Positions 49,275 to 61,063 of a DNA stretch of 64,000 nt are shown here, in pieces. The DNA is from Straminergon stramineum (taxonomy: Eukaryota; Streptophyta; Bryopsida; Hypnales; Calliergonaceae): positions 5,273,350 to 5,337,349 of the forward strand of contig OY987271.1 in NCBI GenBank assembly GCA_963920665.1. The letters run 5' to 3'. Within the stretch, counting starts at the first letter, position 1. Every line of letters starts with the position of its first letter. The notes under the pieces were generated by a model. It was not told where the DNA came from, did no database searches, and worked only from the letters and a program-made list of their open reading frames with translations. Made by a program: the position numbers and the translations under genes.

Positions 49275-50372
49275 CCCCTAAAGTCCCAAACTATGTTTTT
49301 GGTATTATAGATATTTTGGGCAACTTACTATGAGTGCAATTTTCAATTTTTTTCTTTGAAATTTTCACACAACATGTGGTTGAGGAGTAGCTTTAAGGCC
49401 CAATAATTTTCACAACTTTCAACTACATGGTTATAAAGTTAATGGATGAAATGTAGTTTCTTTCCCAACTCGGGTAGCCCAGGCAGATTAGAAAAAATCA
49501 CTTTTTCAGAAATAAAAATCTGAAATTGATATTCTAGATTTATATACACATAGAAAGCTTTGAATCATTGCATTTTAGTTAATGAGGTGAAAGTTATGAG
49601 GAGTTTTAGTTTGCAAGTAGTTATGGATTCCCTACTCTAAAATAAACTTGAAGTCCTTCATTTAACTCAATTTTCAATATTTTTTGAAAAAAATAAAATC
49701 ATATGAAGTAGATTGTTTATTCAAACATTACAACCATTGGGATTGACATTTTCCAATTCCATAACAAAATTCTTAACAATTTAGTATTTTGAATCATTCT
49801 CTACTTCTTTGTACTTACTATCTTTTTCCTATATGCACTAGAAGAAAATTGCCTCCATTTCAACGAAAACAACCAACTCAAAATGCATTTTTTTGCCCCA
49901 AAACGTAGAAACTGCATTGTAGCCAATGTAGTTTCTACGTTTTGGGGCAAAAAAATGCATTTTGAGTTGGGTTGTTTTCGTTGAAATGGAGGCAATTTTC
50001 TTCTAGTGATGTTACACAATTCCAAATGATTTGAATTTTTTCAAGCATGTAGACAACTTGATTTGAAGAATGAATCCAAAAAAACACATCCATTTTGGAC
50101 ATTTTTTCGTATAAATGTGACCTTGTCAAGAGCAACTGCCCATTTTTTTGCAAGGACCAAAAAAGGATTTTCGTCAATTCAAACTCTAGTATCTTGCAAT
50201 CTACATGGTGGAAATTTCTGAAAAGAATTTCCACATGTTCTCAAATCAGATTTATACAAGATCCTATGGTTACATATGTCTAAAAATGTTTTTGTTTTGA
50301 AATTTGGTTCTTACACTAGAAATGGCAATTTACGAGTGTTTTTGGTGAAAACATAGTCAAAAACCTTTAGGG
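49275..50372 (+). mobile_element. TTAA family A element A7, flanked by TTAG
   Basis: It is 1098 bp in total; about 922 bp after subtracting a 173-bp CACTA foldback insert and its 3-bp duplication. It begins CCCCTAAAGTCCCAAA and ends CCTTTAGGG. Both flanks read TTAG (49271-49274 and 50373-50376) rather than TTAA, suggesting insertion at a variant target. Confidence 0.85.
49836..50008. mobile_element. CACTA-end foldback element inside A7
   Basis: This is a 173-bp near-perfect palindrome beginning CACTAGAAGAAAATTG and ending with its complement. It is flanked by ATG at 49833-49835 and 50009-50011. Other A copies read CTATATGTTGTACAATTCC at this place without the insert, so ATG is a 3-bp target duplication. 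CACTA ends and a 3-bp duplication are the marks of CACTA/EnSpm (CMC) elements. Confidence 0.9.
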
Positions 50373-50963
50373 TTAGTCTAGAAGTCCAAATAATGATGGA
50401 ATTTATTCTAATGTCTTTGACTCTATTGCATTTCTTGAGTTATCGTAAAAGTTTTGCAACTTGTATAATGTAATGTAGTTGCAAGTTAATGTTTCCCTTA
50501 AGAATAATTAAATTCAAATGGAAGACATGATTAGGCAAATTACCGGCTCTAAAGGAGGCATTGAGGATAACACTCTGTCTATATGTGCCCATATTGCATA
50601 GATAGTAAAAATGACCCAACTAGACTCTTTGGTCACACTTGACTTGAGTTCTTTTTTTTTTTTAATAACATAAACAATACTTAAATAAACTTGAACTTTG
50701 GAATTCAAAATGGGACTTGAAACAAACAAATTCTTAACTTCAAAACAAGTAGATTTGTGTCTTGTAGATGATTTCAATAACCCCTAAGGACAGAGAAACA
50801 ATGTTTTTTTCATGTGATGTTTTAGAGGTGTTGCTTGCATACATTGCAACGGAAGATGTTGAAGATTCACTCAGTATTATATTATTGATGGTTTTATAAA
50901 AAAAATGTTCAATTTATGGGTCATCTTATTGTGTATTAAGGCAATTTTTAGCCCTTGCTTGTG

Positions 50964-51121
50964 CACTAGTAGAAGGGTGGTCTTTGGGCACCGATGAATA
51001 GTATTAGAGGGTGCATAGTGCACAAGGCCCACATTGGCACCAAGCTAATGCCAATATGAACTTTGAGTACCATACTCTAGCACTATTCCTCAGTGCCCAA
51101 AGACCACCTTTTCTACTAGTG
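50964..51121. mobile_element. CACTA-end foldback element, third type
   Basis: It is 158 bp, starts CACTAGTAGAAGGGTGGTC and ends with a near complement including GACCACCTTTTCTACTAGTG. The outer 30 bp pair almost perfectly; the middle pairs less well. Flanks GTG and TTG match at two of three bases. Confidence 0.8.
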
Positions 51122-51708
51122 TTGATATGGACTTTAGTTGCAAAACAATCATTTTTAATTTGAGTCCAAAAAATGATATGAAGTTTATCTAATTTGGTTT
51201 CTACTCTAATATAGAAATTTGAAAATACCTAAAATTAAATATTTTATTGCAATTTGACATTTGGGCTTATAAACATGCTCGACCACATTCCTAACTTTAG
51301 GATACAATAATTTGTTTTACTCCATGATCTTCTACACTTTATATTCACCTATTGGGAATACTCAATTTGTTTCAACATACTTTATATTTGATATGATTTT
51401 CTTCATATTTTTTTGAAAGAATTCATGATGATTCCAAATTTCTTCAAATGTCATATCTTAAAGAAGACATGATTATCAAATATATATAGTTTTATTTTCA
51501 AATAGTCACAAATAGAAAAATACATGGTGAAAATTTTAGAAGTTCAATTTTGTGGTCATAGGCCCATTTGTTCATGGTTAATTTGCATGAATCTCAAAAG
51601 GTGGTTGGATTTTTACTCTCTTTTCTTCTAGATAGTCAATTAAACATTGAGTAGAGTTATTATCAAAGACAACACCTACAGAAAATCTCCCCATCACTAT
51701 CACAAAAA

Positions 51709-52239
51709 GATAAACTAGCCTATGATAGGCAAAAGGCCCATGACAAACACCTGAAGTAGGGAATGACCCATTACAATCTTGCATTAATGCATGACAAACT
51801 CTTATCAATAAAGGAGATTTGGGCTACATTAAGTTTGAGTTAGTGGCTACAATCAATGTCTTGGAGGATGGCGATGGGGTGATTAAGGATTGCAATAGGA
51901 ACTTCCACCTTTTTAGTGTAAATTCTTCATACATAGTGACTTTTTTAGGCCTTCATGTTGTGTCCATGTTAGGAAATATTATGACTCATTACTTTATGTG
52001 AATAAGATGACCATTATAGATACATTTTTTGTTAGTTTTAGAGTAGTTTGGAGACTCTTGTGGGCCAATTGGCTTGCACACTTCAAAAATTCGTATCAAA
52101 TTCATACATTGTTTAAACAATAGAATTTCAATCACTCTCCCTGTTTCTCTCATTTGTCTTTGTGCAAAAAAAATGAATTTTTTTTCCACAATGTCAAAAG
52201 GGAAAAGCAGTCATTTTGCCCATCATAGGCTGGTTTAGC
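51709..52239. mobile_element. 0.53-kb element with 26-bp TIRs, related to the 29.4-kb element
   Basis: The left end GATAAACTAGCCTATGATAG and the right end, complement GCTAAACCAGCCTATGATGG, pair at 22 of 26 positions including the following GCAAAA. The shared AGCCTATGAT core links it to the element at 29394-30326. The interior has only short frames, which I do not recognise. Confidence 0.7.
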
Positions 52240-54050
52240 TGATGCCCGTGGCAGCTTTGCTTTTGGAGGTCCAAATTCAAAAACGTGGGCAACAACTGAA
52301 TAGGGTGCTCTTTAGTTGTGGAAAGCCTGACAAGCAAATAGAAAATGGTAGAGGGGCCTGTCAGCTGTGCAAATCTGAAAGTTTATTGTAATCAGATGCA
52401 CTTAAAATGCATCCAAATAAGCAATTAAACATTGTTCCTATTGCCTAATTTTTTTGGTTGGATCTTGTTGGAAGTCAAAAGAATATTCTAGGTTCCCCTT
52501 TTATGCATTTTTTGACACTTATGAATATACTATAAATTTTCAAACTCCCCAGAAATAGGTGTACTGAAAAGCAACCTTGGGCTCTCATGAATAGAGATAG
52601 TACAATTTAAGAAAGAATGGGTAGTGTATTTTTAAGAAAAGGGTCACAATTAGGTACACTAACCTTAATTCTTAAATGTCTAGGTAATCTTTTCTACATG
52701 TGTCCTCTCTATGCATACATGTGCTTGTAGACATTACAATTGGTCCTTGGATAAGGGACCCATACTCAACCACAAAGTAGGGACAACCTTTACACCTACT
52801 TGATCCAAGGGGATGTAGGAAGTATAGACGTAGAACGAGTTTCCTTCTAAATGGCCAATCAACCATTTTTAGGTCAAAAAGTGTGTTTTTTCAATTTATA
52901 AAAAATGAAAACTAGGTCATATAATCTTTACAAAAAATTATTTTAGTATAAGATTGCCAAAAGCCAAAGTCTTGTATAAGAAAATAGGGTCATTGCAAAA
53001 AAGACCGGTCCTATTTTTCATCACAATGAGAGTGATGCTTTTGTTATCCGCTATAACTTTTGAAGCACAAGTCCAATGGACATGAAATTTCTAGGAAACA
53101 TGTTTAACTTGATGGTAATCAGATCCCTTATTTTTTACAAATTAAAAAAATCATTTTTGTTAATTTGTCACAAAGTGCAATTTAGGGTTTTTACTACATT
53201 AGGAGTCCCCAAATTTTATGATTTAGAGTTGAAACTTTCATGGTCTATTTTTATAGTAGGAAAGCATATATTTACCAAAAGAAATTTGAAAATCTATTAT
53301 TTTATGTCCTCCACATGAGTGCAAACAACACTCCCACTATGCACAATTTTTGAACATTGAAGGTGGTTCTAAGATCATTCTTTTAGTGAAATCTCATCTT
53401 CATCAACTCTTCACAAATGGCCAATTTTTCATTTTTTTCATTGATTTTCCTATTTCTTACAAATGAAAATGTGGAAGTGCCAATTTTCATGAGATTTTTG
53501 CACTTTTCTAGTCCTCCTACCTAGAGAATTTTTCTATGCTTTTCCTTCGTAGCATACCTTCTTCTTAAGGTTTCTACATTAAAAATATTTTTTCCATTAA
53601 ATTTTTTTTTCTAATTATAAAATACTCCCGAAAAAAACACGAGTACTATGGAAAACACTACAGAAAATGCATGTTGTTTCTTGCAATGACCCAAGAGTAC
53701 AAAGTGTTATAAAGCTTTGTGTGATAAAAATTACTACCATAAACCATATCAATGTTCTCATCATAAAATTGTTTCGCCTTTTTTCACAAGTCAATTGAAG
53801 CTATAATTTTGGTCAATTGTAGAAAAAAACATATGCAAAAAATAGAAATAGAATTCTTTGTGAATGTTTCATGGTAGATTTTCAAAATTAATTTGAAAAA
53901 AAACTATGGATAATTTCAAATCTTGACCATTTGTAATCTTGGTACTTAACATGTTTTTTCCCAATGCAAACTTAAAAACTTGAAGACAATTGTAGAACCT
54001 ATATTTAAAAAGAAATATGTGTTATGCCCCAACCCCTGGGTTTCTACGTG
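52240..54050. other. AT-rich sequence, no feature recognised
   Basis: Short unrecognised frames only (for example 53076-53318 plus). CTATAACTTTTGAAGC near 53050 echoes the CATAACTTTTGA word of family A. Confidence 0.4.
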
Positions 54051-54054
54051 TTAA

Positions 54055-54795
54055 CCCCTAATGATCCAAGGGGGTTGTACTTTTAAAATGGGCCAAAACT
54101 GCAAAGAACTTGATCAATTTGTTTGTTCATTTTTTTGGAGATTGGATAGAATGTAACCATAGGATCTTGAATTTTAGGATGAAAATGAGCACCTCAAAAT
54201 AATTTCAAATTATTTGACCACACAATTTAGTAGATATTTAAGTTTGAAGTTTTATTTGGATCAATGGAAAAAACAATGCACTGCACTTTGAAGGAGCATA
54301 TCTTAGTGAGAATATTTTGAAATGATGACATTTTGTGCTCAATAAAAGACAAGAGAGTTGAAGATGCTCATCAAAAATTATATAATAGTCAGAGCATTTT
54401 TAATTCATAGTGGAGCTTACAATGCATGGCGGTCATTCGAATGAGTGTAACGTTTGTAAGAAAAACAAGAATGGGTACACTAATCTTTTCCTTGAGATTC
54501 TTGGATCTACCCTTTTTGAAGTGCGCAACATTTGCATTGCATTTGGCTAAATTTTTAGTCCATGCCCAAATATACTCCATAAATGAGCTTGAACTACATT
54601 ACACTACTCAACTTTAAAAAATTCCACTAGCTAGACAAAGTTTAACTTGGGGATTTGATGAAACTACCATGATTAGATTCATAATGCAATCTCTTTCCTA
54701 GGAATGTTTTTAATTAAAAAAAACTCATAATTGGAAACATGTAGCTCAAAAAAGAAGGGCAAGGACCAAAAAATGGTTGCCTGGGTCACTAGGGG
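54055..54795. mobile_element. TTAA family C element
   Basis: It is 741 bp with ends CCCCTAATGATCCAAGG and CCTGGGTCACTAGGGG, 13 of 17 terminal bases paired, flanked by TTAA at 54051-54054 and 54796-54799. The interior shares the AACCATAGGATCTTG and TAGATATTTAAGTTTGAAG theme with family A but otherwise differs. Confidence 0.82.
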
Positions 54796-55039
54796 TTAAG
54801 TAAATGTTGATTTTCAAAATTCACAAAGCTTGCCCATTAAACCCTATTTGGAAACTCTTCAAAAATTTACTAACTAGTTTTGTTTATTGAAACAACACAA
54901 GACACAAAGTTCCCTAAGGTAATCATGAAACAAGCTTTCAATTGAAAAGATACAAATTTGACAATTTCAATTCAAAATGGACAAAAAGAAATTTATTAGC
55001 ATTTCAATACGGTGAGCATTTTCTATTGCTAAATCTAAA

Positions 55040-55768
55040 CCCTTAAAGGGCCAGGGAGCCAAAAAGTAGCACTTGGATGATTTCAAACAAGCAAAACAAG
55101 ATGAAAAATTTCATTTTTTTATCCAATTGTTTTGGAGGGTTCTTTGGATGTATTTGTACTATATGTTTGTCTAAATTTCCTTATGAAGGTGTTAGTATTG
55201 ACTTCTCTACAAAAGAAAATGCTAAAAAATAAACTACAAAAGATTCCTTTTTAGTGTATTTTGGCAATTTGTATCTCCTTGCTCTAAATTTGAATTTTAG
55301 CCAAAATAATACTCCTTTTTGAATTTGAGCTTGATTAGTGAAATGAATTTTCCTAAGTCTAATTCCTAATCCAACTTCAAAATTTGAAGATGTTGTAAAA
55401 TTAAACTATTTATAGCAATTTCATTTTAGATATATAACTACAAAATATTAATTTTTTTAATCATAGAATGACTCAAATTGTTTTATTAGACCATGGTGTT
55501 CCACAATATCTTATACATCTATGGTGAAAATTATATAATTTTCAAGCATATATTACATTTGATATGAATTTTCTTCACTCCTACTTGAAAAAATCATGGG
55601 AATTTCAAATTTTCACAAAATAATCCAAAAAATTTTGACTCATAGAAAACATATGATTCCATATTTTAAAAATAAAATAAAATAATTTTCACTCATACTT
55701 AGAAAAATAGAACATACTTAGTAAGGAATATTGAAATTCACACAATTGTAGGCTTTGTCCTTTAAGGG
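55040..55768. mobile_element. TTAA family D element
   Basis: It is 729 bp, begins CCCTTAAAGGGCC and ends GTCCTTTAAGGG, with TTAA on the right (55769-55772) and TAAA on the left. It lies 245 bp from the family C element. No coding frame is seen. Confidence 0.65.
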
Positions 55769-55772
55769 TTAA

Positions 55773-56885
55773 GTACTTAGACTTGGAAAATGTTCCCTAC
55801 TAAGAGTTACTTTGTTAGTTTGAGACATGCAACATCCTCAATGTTCAAGTACTTGAGATGGAAAGATCCAATATACAAATATTTGTTGTAAAATAATAAG
55901 AATTTGAACAATTTTACTTAATAATACTCCGTATGTGTTAAGAGCATTTAATACAAAATAACTTGATTATCTTGAATAGGATTGAATAAACACTTGTGAC
56001 TCAAGAGTCTAGACCAACCGTTCCATTTCTTCATGAAAAAACATCATCATACAAGTGCCAATTTTCAAGCCCCATTGATTCTGCCACCACTATGTTGTTG
56101 AATTTATTGGATCTACGTGATTGCCTTTCACGTTACTTAGTGGCTCCCCATCCTTCTATAGCCTCACCTCCTCAATGACCTTCCTGAGTTCCTAATCTCA
56201 AACTTCCAAAGGCAAGACAATAAAAAGAATAAAAAATTTGTGACAAACAAATAAAATATTAGAGGTTTTTTTAAACAAGTGTGTTTAGGAAACACATTAC
56301 AAGGGTTTTCTATTAAAAAGAGAGGTTGATTTCACACAAGGGAAAGAATCTATCCCCACTATTGTAAGTATTGAACTAGTACCCACGCCATTCAATTTGA
56401 GTACCTCACCACCATCACTGAGTAGTTTAGGGTATTCTTGGGCCAAAAGATTGGAACTTCAAAACTCTTTTCATGCGGGGTAAGTTAGAAAAAGACAATT
56501 GTTCCAAACTTCATGTCTTCCAATCCAATCACCTTCACAATCATATTAGAGTTCAAAATTTTCTCAGGTGATTGAGTTAATTGGATTTTCCAGCCAAGGA
56601 GGGAGGGAATGATCCTGCACGAGTACAAAGTTGTTGACTAGTTATCGGGAATTTTAGTCATTCATAAGTTAAAAAACCAAAAGGACTTGAGAAATCCTTG
56701 ACGAGTTAAGAATCCATCCAACTATTTTAATTAAAAGAATATTTCTTATCAATAAAACTTGATAAGGCATATTAAAACAAATGTAAGATTGTTTTGCATT
56801 CTTCAAGATCAAATATTAATAATAATCTAAGTATTGATTTCCATTTCTCCTTGTTGACAATTTTGCCAATAGAACATAGAATTAA
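55773..56885. other. AT-rich sequence, no feature recognised
   Basis: Nothing that I can assign. It lies between families D and A8. Confidence 0.4.
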
Positions 56886-57773
56886 CCCCTAAATGTTTTT
56901 GACTATGTTTTCATCCCAAACGATCCCAAATTGTCATTTCTAGTACAAATACCAAATTTTAGGAAAAAAAATGGTTTTGGATTCATGTAATAGTAAGATC
57001 TTGTACTACACTAATTTGAGAAGATGTGGAAAAAATTTCAGAATTTTTCACTGTGTAGATTGCAAGATAATAGCGTTTGAATAAACAAAAATCCTTTTTG
57101 GGGCTGTGTGAAAAAATAGGTAGTTGCACTTGACAAGGCCACATTTGTATGTGACAAATTCCAAAATGGTGGTTACTCTTTGGATTCATTCTTCAAGGCA
57201 AGTTGGTCACATGCTTGAAAAAAATTAGATCATTTGGAATTGTACAACATTTAGGAAAAAAATAGTAAGTAGAAAGAAATAGATAATGATTCAAAAATAA
57301 TACTTAATTGTTAAGAATTTAGTAATGGAATTGAAGAATGCCAATCCCAATGGTTGTAATGTTGTAATTAACAATCTACATCATGTGATTTTATTTTTTT
57401 TCCAAAATAATAAAAATTTAGTTAAATAAAGGATTTCAAAGTTTATTGCCGGCAAACTAAAACTCCTCAGAACTTTCATCTCATTAATCAAAATGGAATG
57501 ATTCAAAGCTTTCCATGTATATATAAATCTAGAAAACCAATTTCAAATTTTTCTTTCTTAAAAAAGAATTTTTTTAAGAATTTTTTGGGCTATCCTAAGA
57601 TCAATGAAAATGACATATCATGCAATAACTTTTTAACCATGTGGTCAAAAGTTATGAAAATTGTTGGGCTTTAAAGCTACTCTATGAGCACATGTTGTGT
57701 GAAAATGTCAAAGAAAAAAAAAATCTTCATTCGTAGTGAATTGCCTGAAAAATGCAATTTGGTCCTTTAGGGG
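56886..57773 (-). mobile_element. TTAA family A element A8
   Basis: It is 888 bp, begins CCCCTAAATGTTTTTGAC and ends CCTTTAGGGG, flanked by TTAA at 56882-56885 and 57774-57777. It is closest to A6 in its left end. Small internal deletions account for its shorter length. Confidence 0.9.
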
Positions 57774-57861
57774 TTAACATGGCACAAAAGAGGGGGCTTT
57801 TTTTCTTACAATTACCTTGAAGAATACAAAATTCACCCTACAAGGCCCACTTTGTAGGCCA

Positions 57862-58080
57862 GGGTGAACCACCCCCTCACTTGTCCCCCCAATGATGCAT
57901 GTTAGAAAAAAAGACCCCCTATATTTGTGCTTTATTAATTTCTTTTCAACACCTATCCTAGCTAATTTGGGGCCTCTGATTCCAAATATGAATTCAAAAT
58001 TTTTGCAAATTTTATCCTGCATGGCAAATAAAAAAATTCAGGATTTTCCCTTGGAGACATGCTAGGGGGTCAGTTCACCC
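57862..58080. mobile_element. 219-bp TIR element flanked by direct repeats
   Basis: The ends GGGTGAACCACCCCCTC and TAGGGGGTCAGTTCACCC form an imperfect inverted repeat. Just outside, imperfect direct repeats AAGGCCCACTTTGTAGG (57842-57858) and AAGCCCACTTTTTGTAGG (58081-58098) flank it. A minus-strand 82-codon frame (57774-58022) covers much of it but is unrecognised. Confidence 0.55.
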
Positions 58081-58640
58081 AAGCCCACTTTTTGTAGGAC
58101 AGGTTTAGTGTCCTACCCCCCGCCCATGGCTTGTTAAAAAAACACGAGTAAAACGAACTCCTTGTGGGCCCCCACCATCCGAGTAGTTGTTGAAACCTGG
58201 CGGGGCGTGGGGGGTGTCCAAGTACCTTACACTCAGCTCTCACGGAATGAGAGCCTCCCTTGCTTGCTCGCTTGCTCCCCTCATTCAAATAGCCCTCGTG
58301 CCCCTACCGGCCCAAGTCCCCTGCTGCCCACTATTTCAATGATGGAAGACGTTGAAATTTGGGCGAGGCCTATCAGTCATAGTTTCCATCTTTCCTTGCA
58401 TTTGGAAAGTACAGTAAGTTAACTTATCTTACACCCGCCCCCGCCCCCCGATGGTGTCATGACGGACGGACGGACCGACCGACCCATCGTCCCTCCCGCC
58501 CCGGGATCCCAACTTCCTAAGTACAGATACTTATCCCTGTTATCAGTATTCAGGAACATGCAGAGAGAGTTTGACTCCACCCACCCCAGAACTGATGCAT
58601 GGCCACCATTCAGATGGTTGGAACAATCTCCGTGCATGAT
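58081..58640. other. Small GC-rich island, function unknown
   Basis: This is an abrupt GC-rich stretch, with C/G runs near 58432-58450 and a GACGGACGGACGGACCGACC tetranucleotide tract at about 58462-58482. Short frames on both strands (such as 58162-58422 plus) look like composition effects. It is unlike the AT-rich surroundings and could be an old gene fragment or a foreign repeat. Confidence 0.4.
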
Positions 58641-58964
58641 TTAGAATCGAAAATAAATAATATCAATGTTAAGCTTAACTTAGTGAGAACTTTGATTATT
58701 GTAGATTTTCGAAGCTGACAAGATAAGGGAAAACTTACTTACAGCCCATTACAGTTGGAATTAGTTAGGAGTTGGCCCTTGTGCCAAAAAAATTCCACAA
58801 AAAAAAGCACAGTTAAGTTAACCTGCTTAAACATTGAAGCGGACGTTTTGTGTCTGATGGATGATGACTTCACTATTGATTGTAGAAAACCAGAATGCAT
58901 GTATTGGTTCAATAATCGGAGTAGTTTTGCTGACTACCTTGGTCATGGGGGTTTCGTCTTTTAA

Positions 58965-59186
58965 TTCTTGAACGAGGCGGTGGACGATTATTGTCCAATG
59001 AATGACAAGGAATTCTCCTGTGTAAAATAGAATTGCAATTATTCATCCTCGGAATTTGGGGTGGAAAGGGAAGATCTTCTACAATAGTTCGACTCCCAAT
59101 GAATATTTATGTTTTTTCTAAAGTGGATGATGTCACACGGTTCAAAAATGGTTGATTTCCACGGTCACCAGCCCGGCCTTCGAGGG
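58965..59186 (+). mobile_element. TTAA family S element S7, with a P-like fragment to its left
   Basis: It is 222 bp between TTAA at 58961-58964 and 59187-59190, matching S5 over most of its length (TGTCCAATGAATGACAAGG, ATTATTCATCCTCGG, TGATGTCACACGG). The preceding 58822-58960 segment starts after another TTAA (58818-58821) and resembles the left end of P, so the two may form a compound unit. Confidence 0.8.
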
Positions 59187-59889
59187 TTAAGGGTTAATCA
59201 TAGTTCTCAAATCACATTCTAAGTGGACTCGAACTTTGTCAGCTAAGGTGGAGGCACCCATTACTAATCACTTAAGCAATTTTGGACATGATCTTGGAGT
59301 AGAGTCAAGGTAAAGAAAATATTTTTGGAGGTGCAAAGATAGAAATGATGGAGATTGCCAAAAAAAATTGATAGTTTTATTGTTTGAACTAAAATGATTA
59401 TGAATTGTAAAAGCCAAATTGAGATGGTCTAAACCTAGGTCCAATGTCTAGAATCATCCCAAATTGCTCACTTAGAGACTGTTTGTTGTTGATTGTGGTA
59501 TACAAAATGAGGGACATGTGTCATGGCACTTTAGTACTTAGAATAGTGCTACTACAACTAATTTTCCTATGTGTAGAAAAAAAACTCCTGGAAATGAGAG
59601 CCAGCCTTTTATGGATTTTAGACACCCTATTGATTGCCAATGGGGTAGTGGTTGGTAATGATGGGGTGCCTCTACTGTATTAGGGTGGTTTTAAGGGAAA
59701 AAATTATTTTAACTTCAAGCCCTATTATCTTGCAATTTATGAAGTTAAAGTTCTTGAACTTTTTTTCACTAAATAAATTCCAAATGCTTGTCTCTAAATT
59801 GTTAATTACCATTTGGATTTCAAATAAAAATTTTCCTCATTGCACAAGAAATCATCAAAAAATGACTAGGATATTGTCATTTCACTTAA

Positions 59890-61059
59890 CCCCCAAAGGA
59901 CCGGCCTTGTGTTTTTGGCAACATAACTTTTGGGGGCAAGTACATGTGAGTGGAAATTTGACTTATTTAGGTTCAATTTTTCTTACAAGGTGTGACCAAC
60001 AATGCTAGTATGTGAGTATGGACATGTGAGCATTTGAGCCTTGAACATATGTATAAGTGGATATACTACAATTATAGAAAGTGCTTATAACATAAACACC
60101 TATAATATAAGTTTCTAAAACATAGTTACACTATAAGCATGGAAGATTTCTATTATATAGACATCTATAACATAGGTGTATAGTCTTCTAGGCTCATAGA
60201 CTCATGCTTATGGGCTCACATAATAGCAACCCTTAGGTGTGGATGAGGAATATTTCCCAAGAGTGCTAAATATCATTTCATTTGAATATACAATCAAGTG
60301 AAAAGTTACGTTGCAAAATGTTGTTTGTTTATCAACTTGGGCAACCTAGGAAAATCCAAAAAAATCACTTTTTTTAGAAAAAAAAATTGGACATTAGTTT
60401 GTTTTTTCTCTCTCTCTCTATATATATGTTAATTTTTGAATCATTCCATTTTGATTAATGAGATGAAAGTTATGAGGAGTTTTAGTTTTGCAAGGTAGTT
60501 ATGGATTCTCTACTCTAAAATAAACTTTGAAGTTTTTTTATTTAACTCAATTTTCAATGTTTCATAGGATGTAGAGTATTTATTAAAACATTACAAACAT
60601 TGGGATTGGAATTTTTCAATTCCATAATTATATTCTTAACAATTTAGTATTTTGAATCATTCTTTACTTCTTTCTACTTACTACTTTTCCTTATATGTTG
60701 TACAATTCCAAATGTTCTAAAAAATTTCAAGTATATAGCTAACTTGCCTTGAAGAACGAATCCAAAGAAGCACCACCATTTTGGACATTTTTTCACACAA
60801 ATTTGACCTTGTGAAGTACTGCTGCCCGTTTTTTCATATGGCCCAAAATAGGATTTTTGTCAATTCAAACGCAAATATCTTGCAATTCACAAGGTGGAAA
60901 TTTCTGAAATTTTTTTTTCACATCTTTTCAAACTAACTTACTTCAAGATCTTACAATTACATGTGTCCAAAAATGTTTTTTTCTTAAATTTAGTAATTGT
61001 ACTTGATATGGCATTTTTGGAGCATTTTTGGTGAAAACCTAGTCAAAGAACCTTAGGGG
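59890..61059 (+). mobile_element. TTAA family A element A9, with internal extra sequence
   Basis: It is 1170 bp, begins CCCCCAAAGG and ends CCTTAGGGG, with TTAA at 59886-59889 and 61060-61063. It is about 230 bp longer than its relatives: between about 60000 and 60300 it carries unrelated AT-rich sequence with recurring TATAACATA-like words. From about 60310 onward it follows the family again. Confidence 0.85.
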
Positions 61060-61063
61060 TTAA

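Noticed and set aside
58162..58644. Open frames in the GC-rich island
   Set aside because: The frames are open on both strands in GC-rich, repetitive sequence and match no family I recognise.
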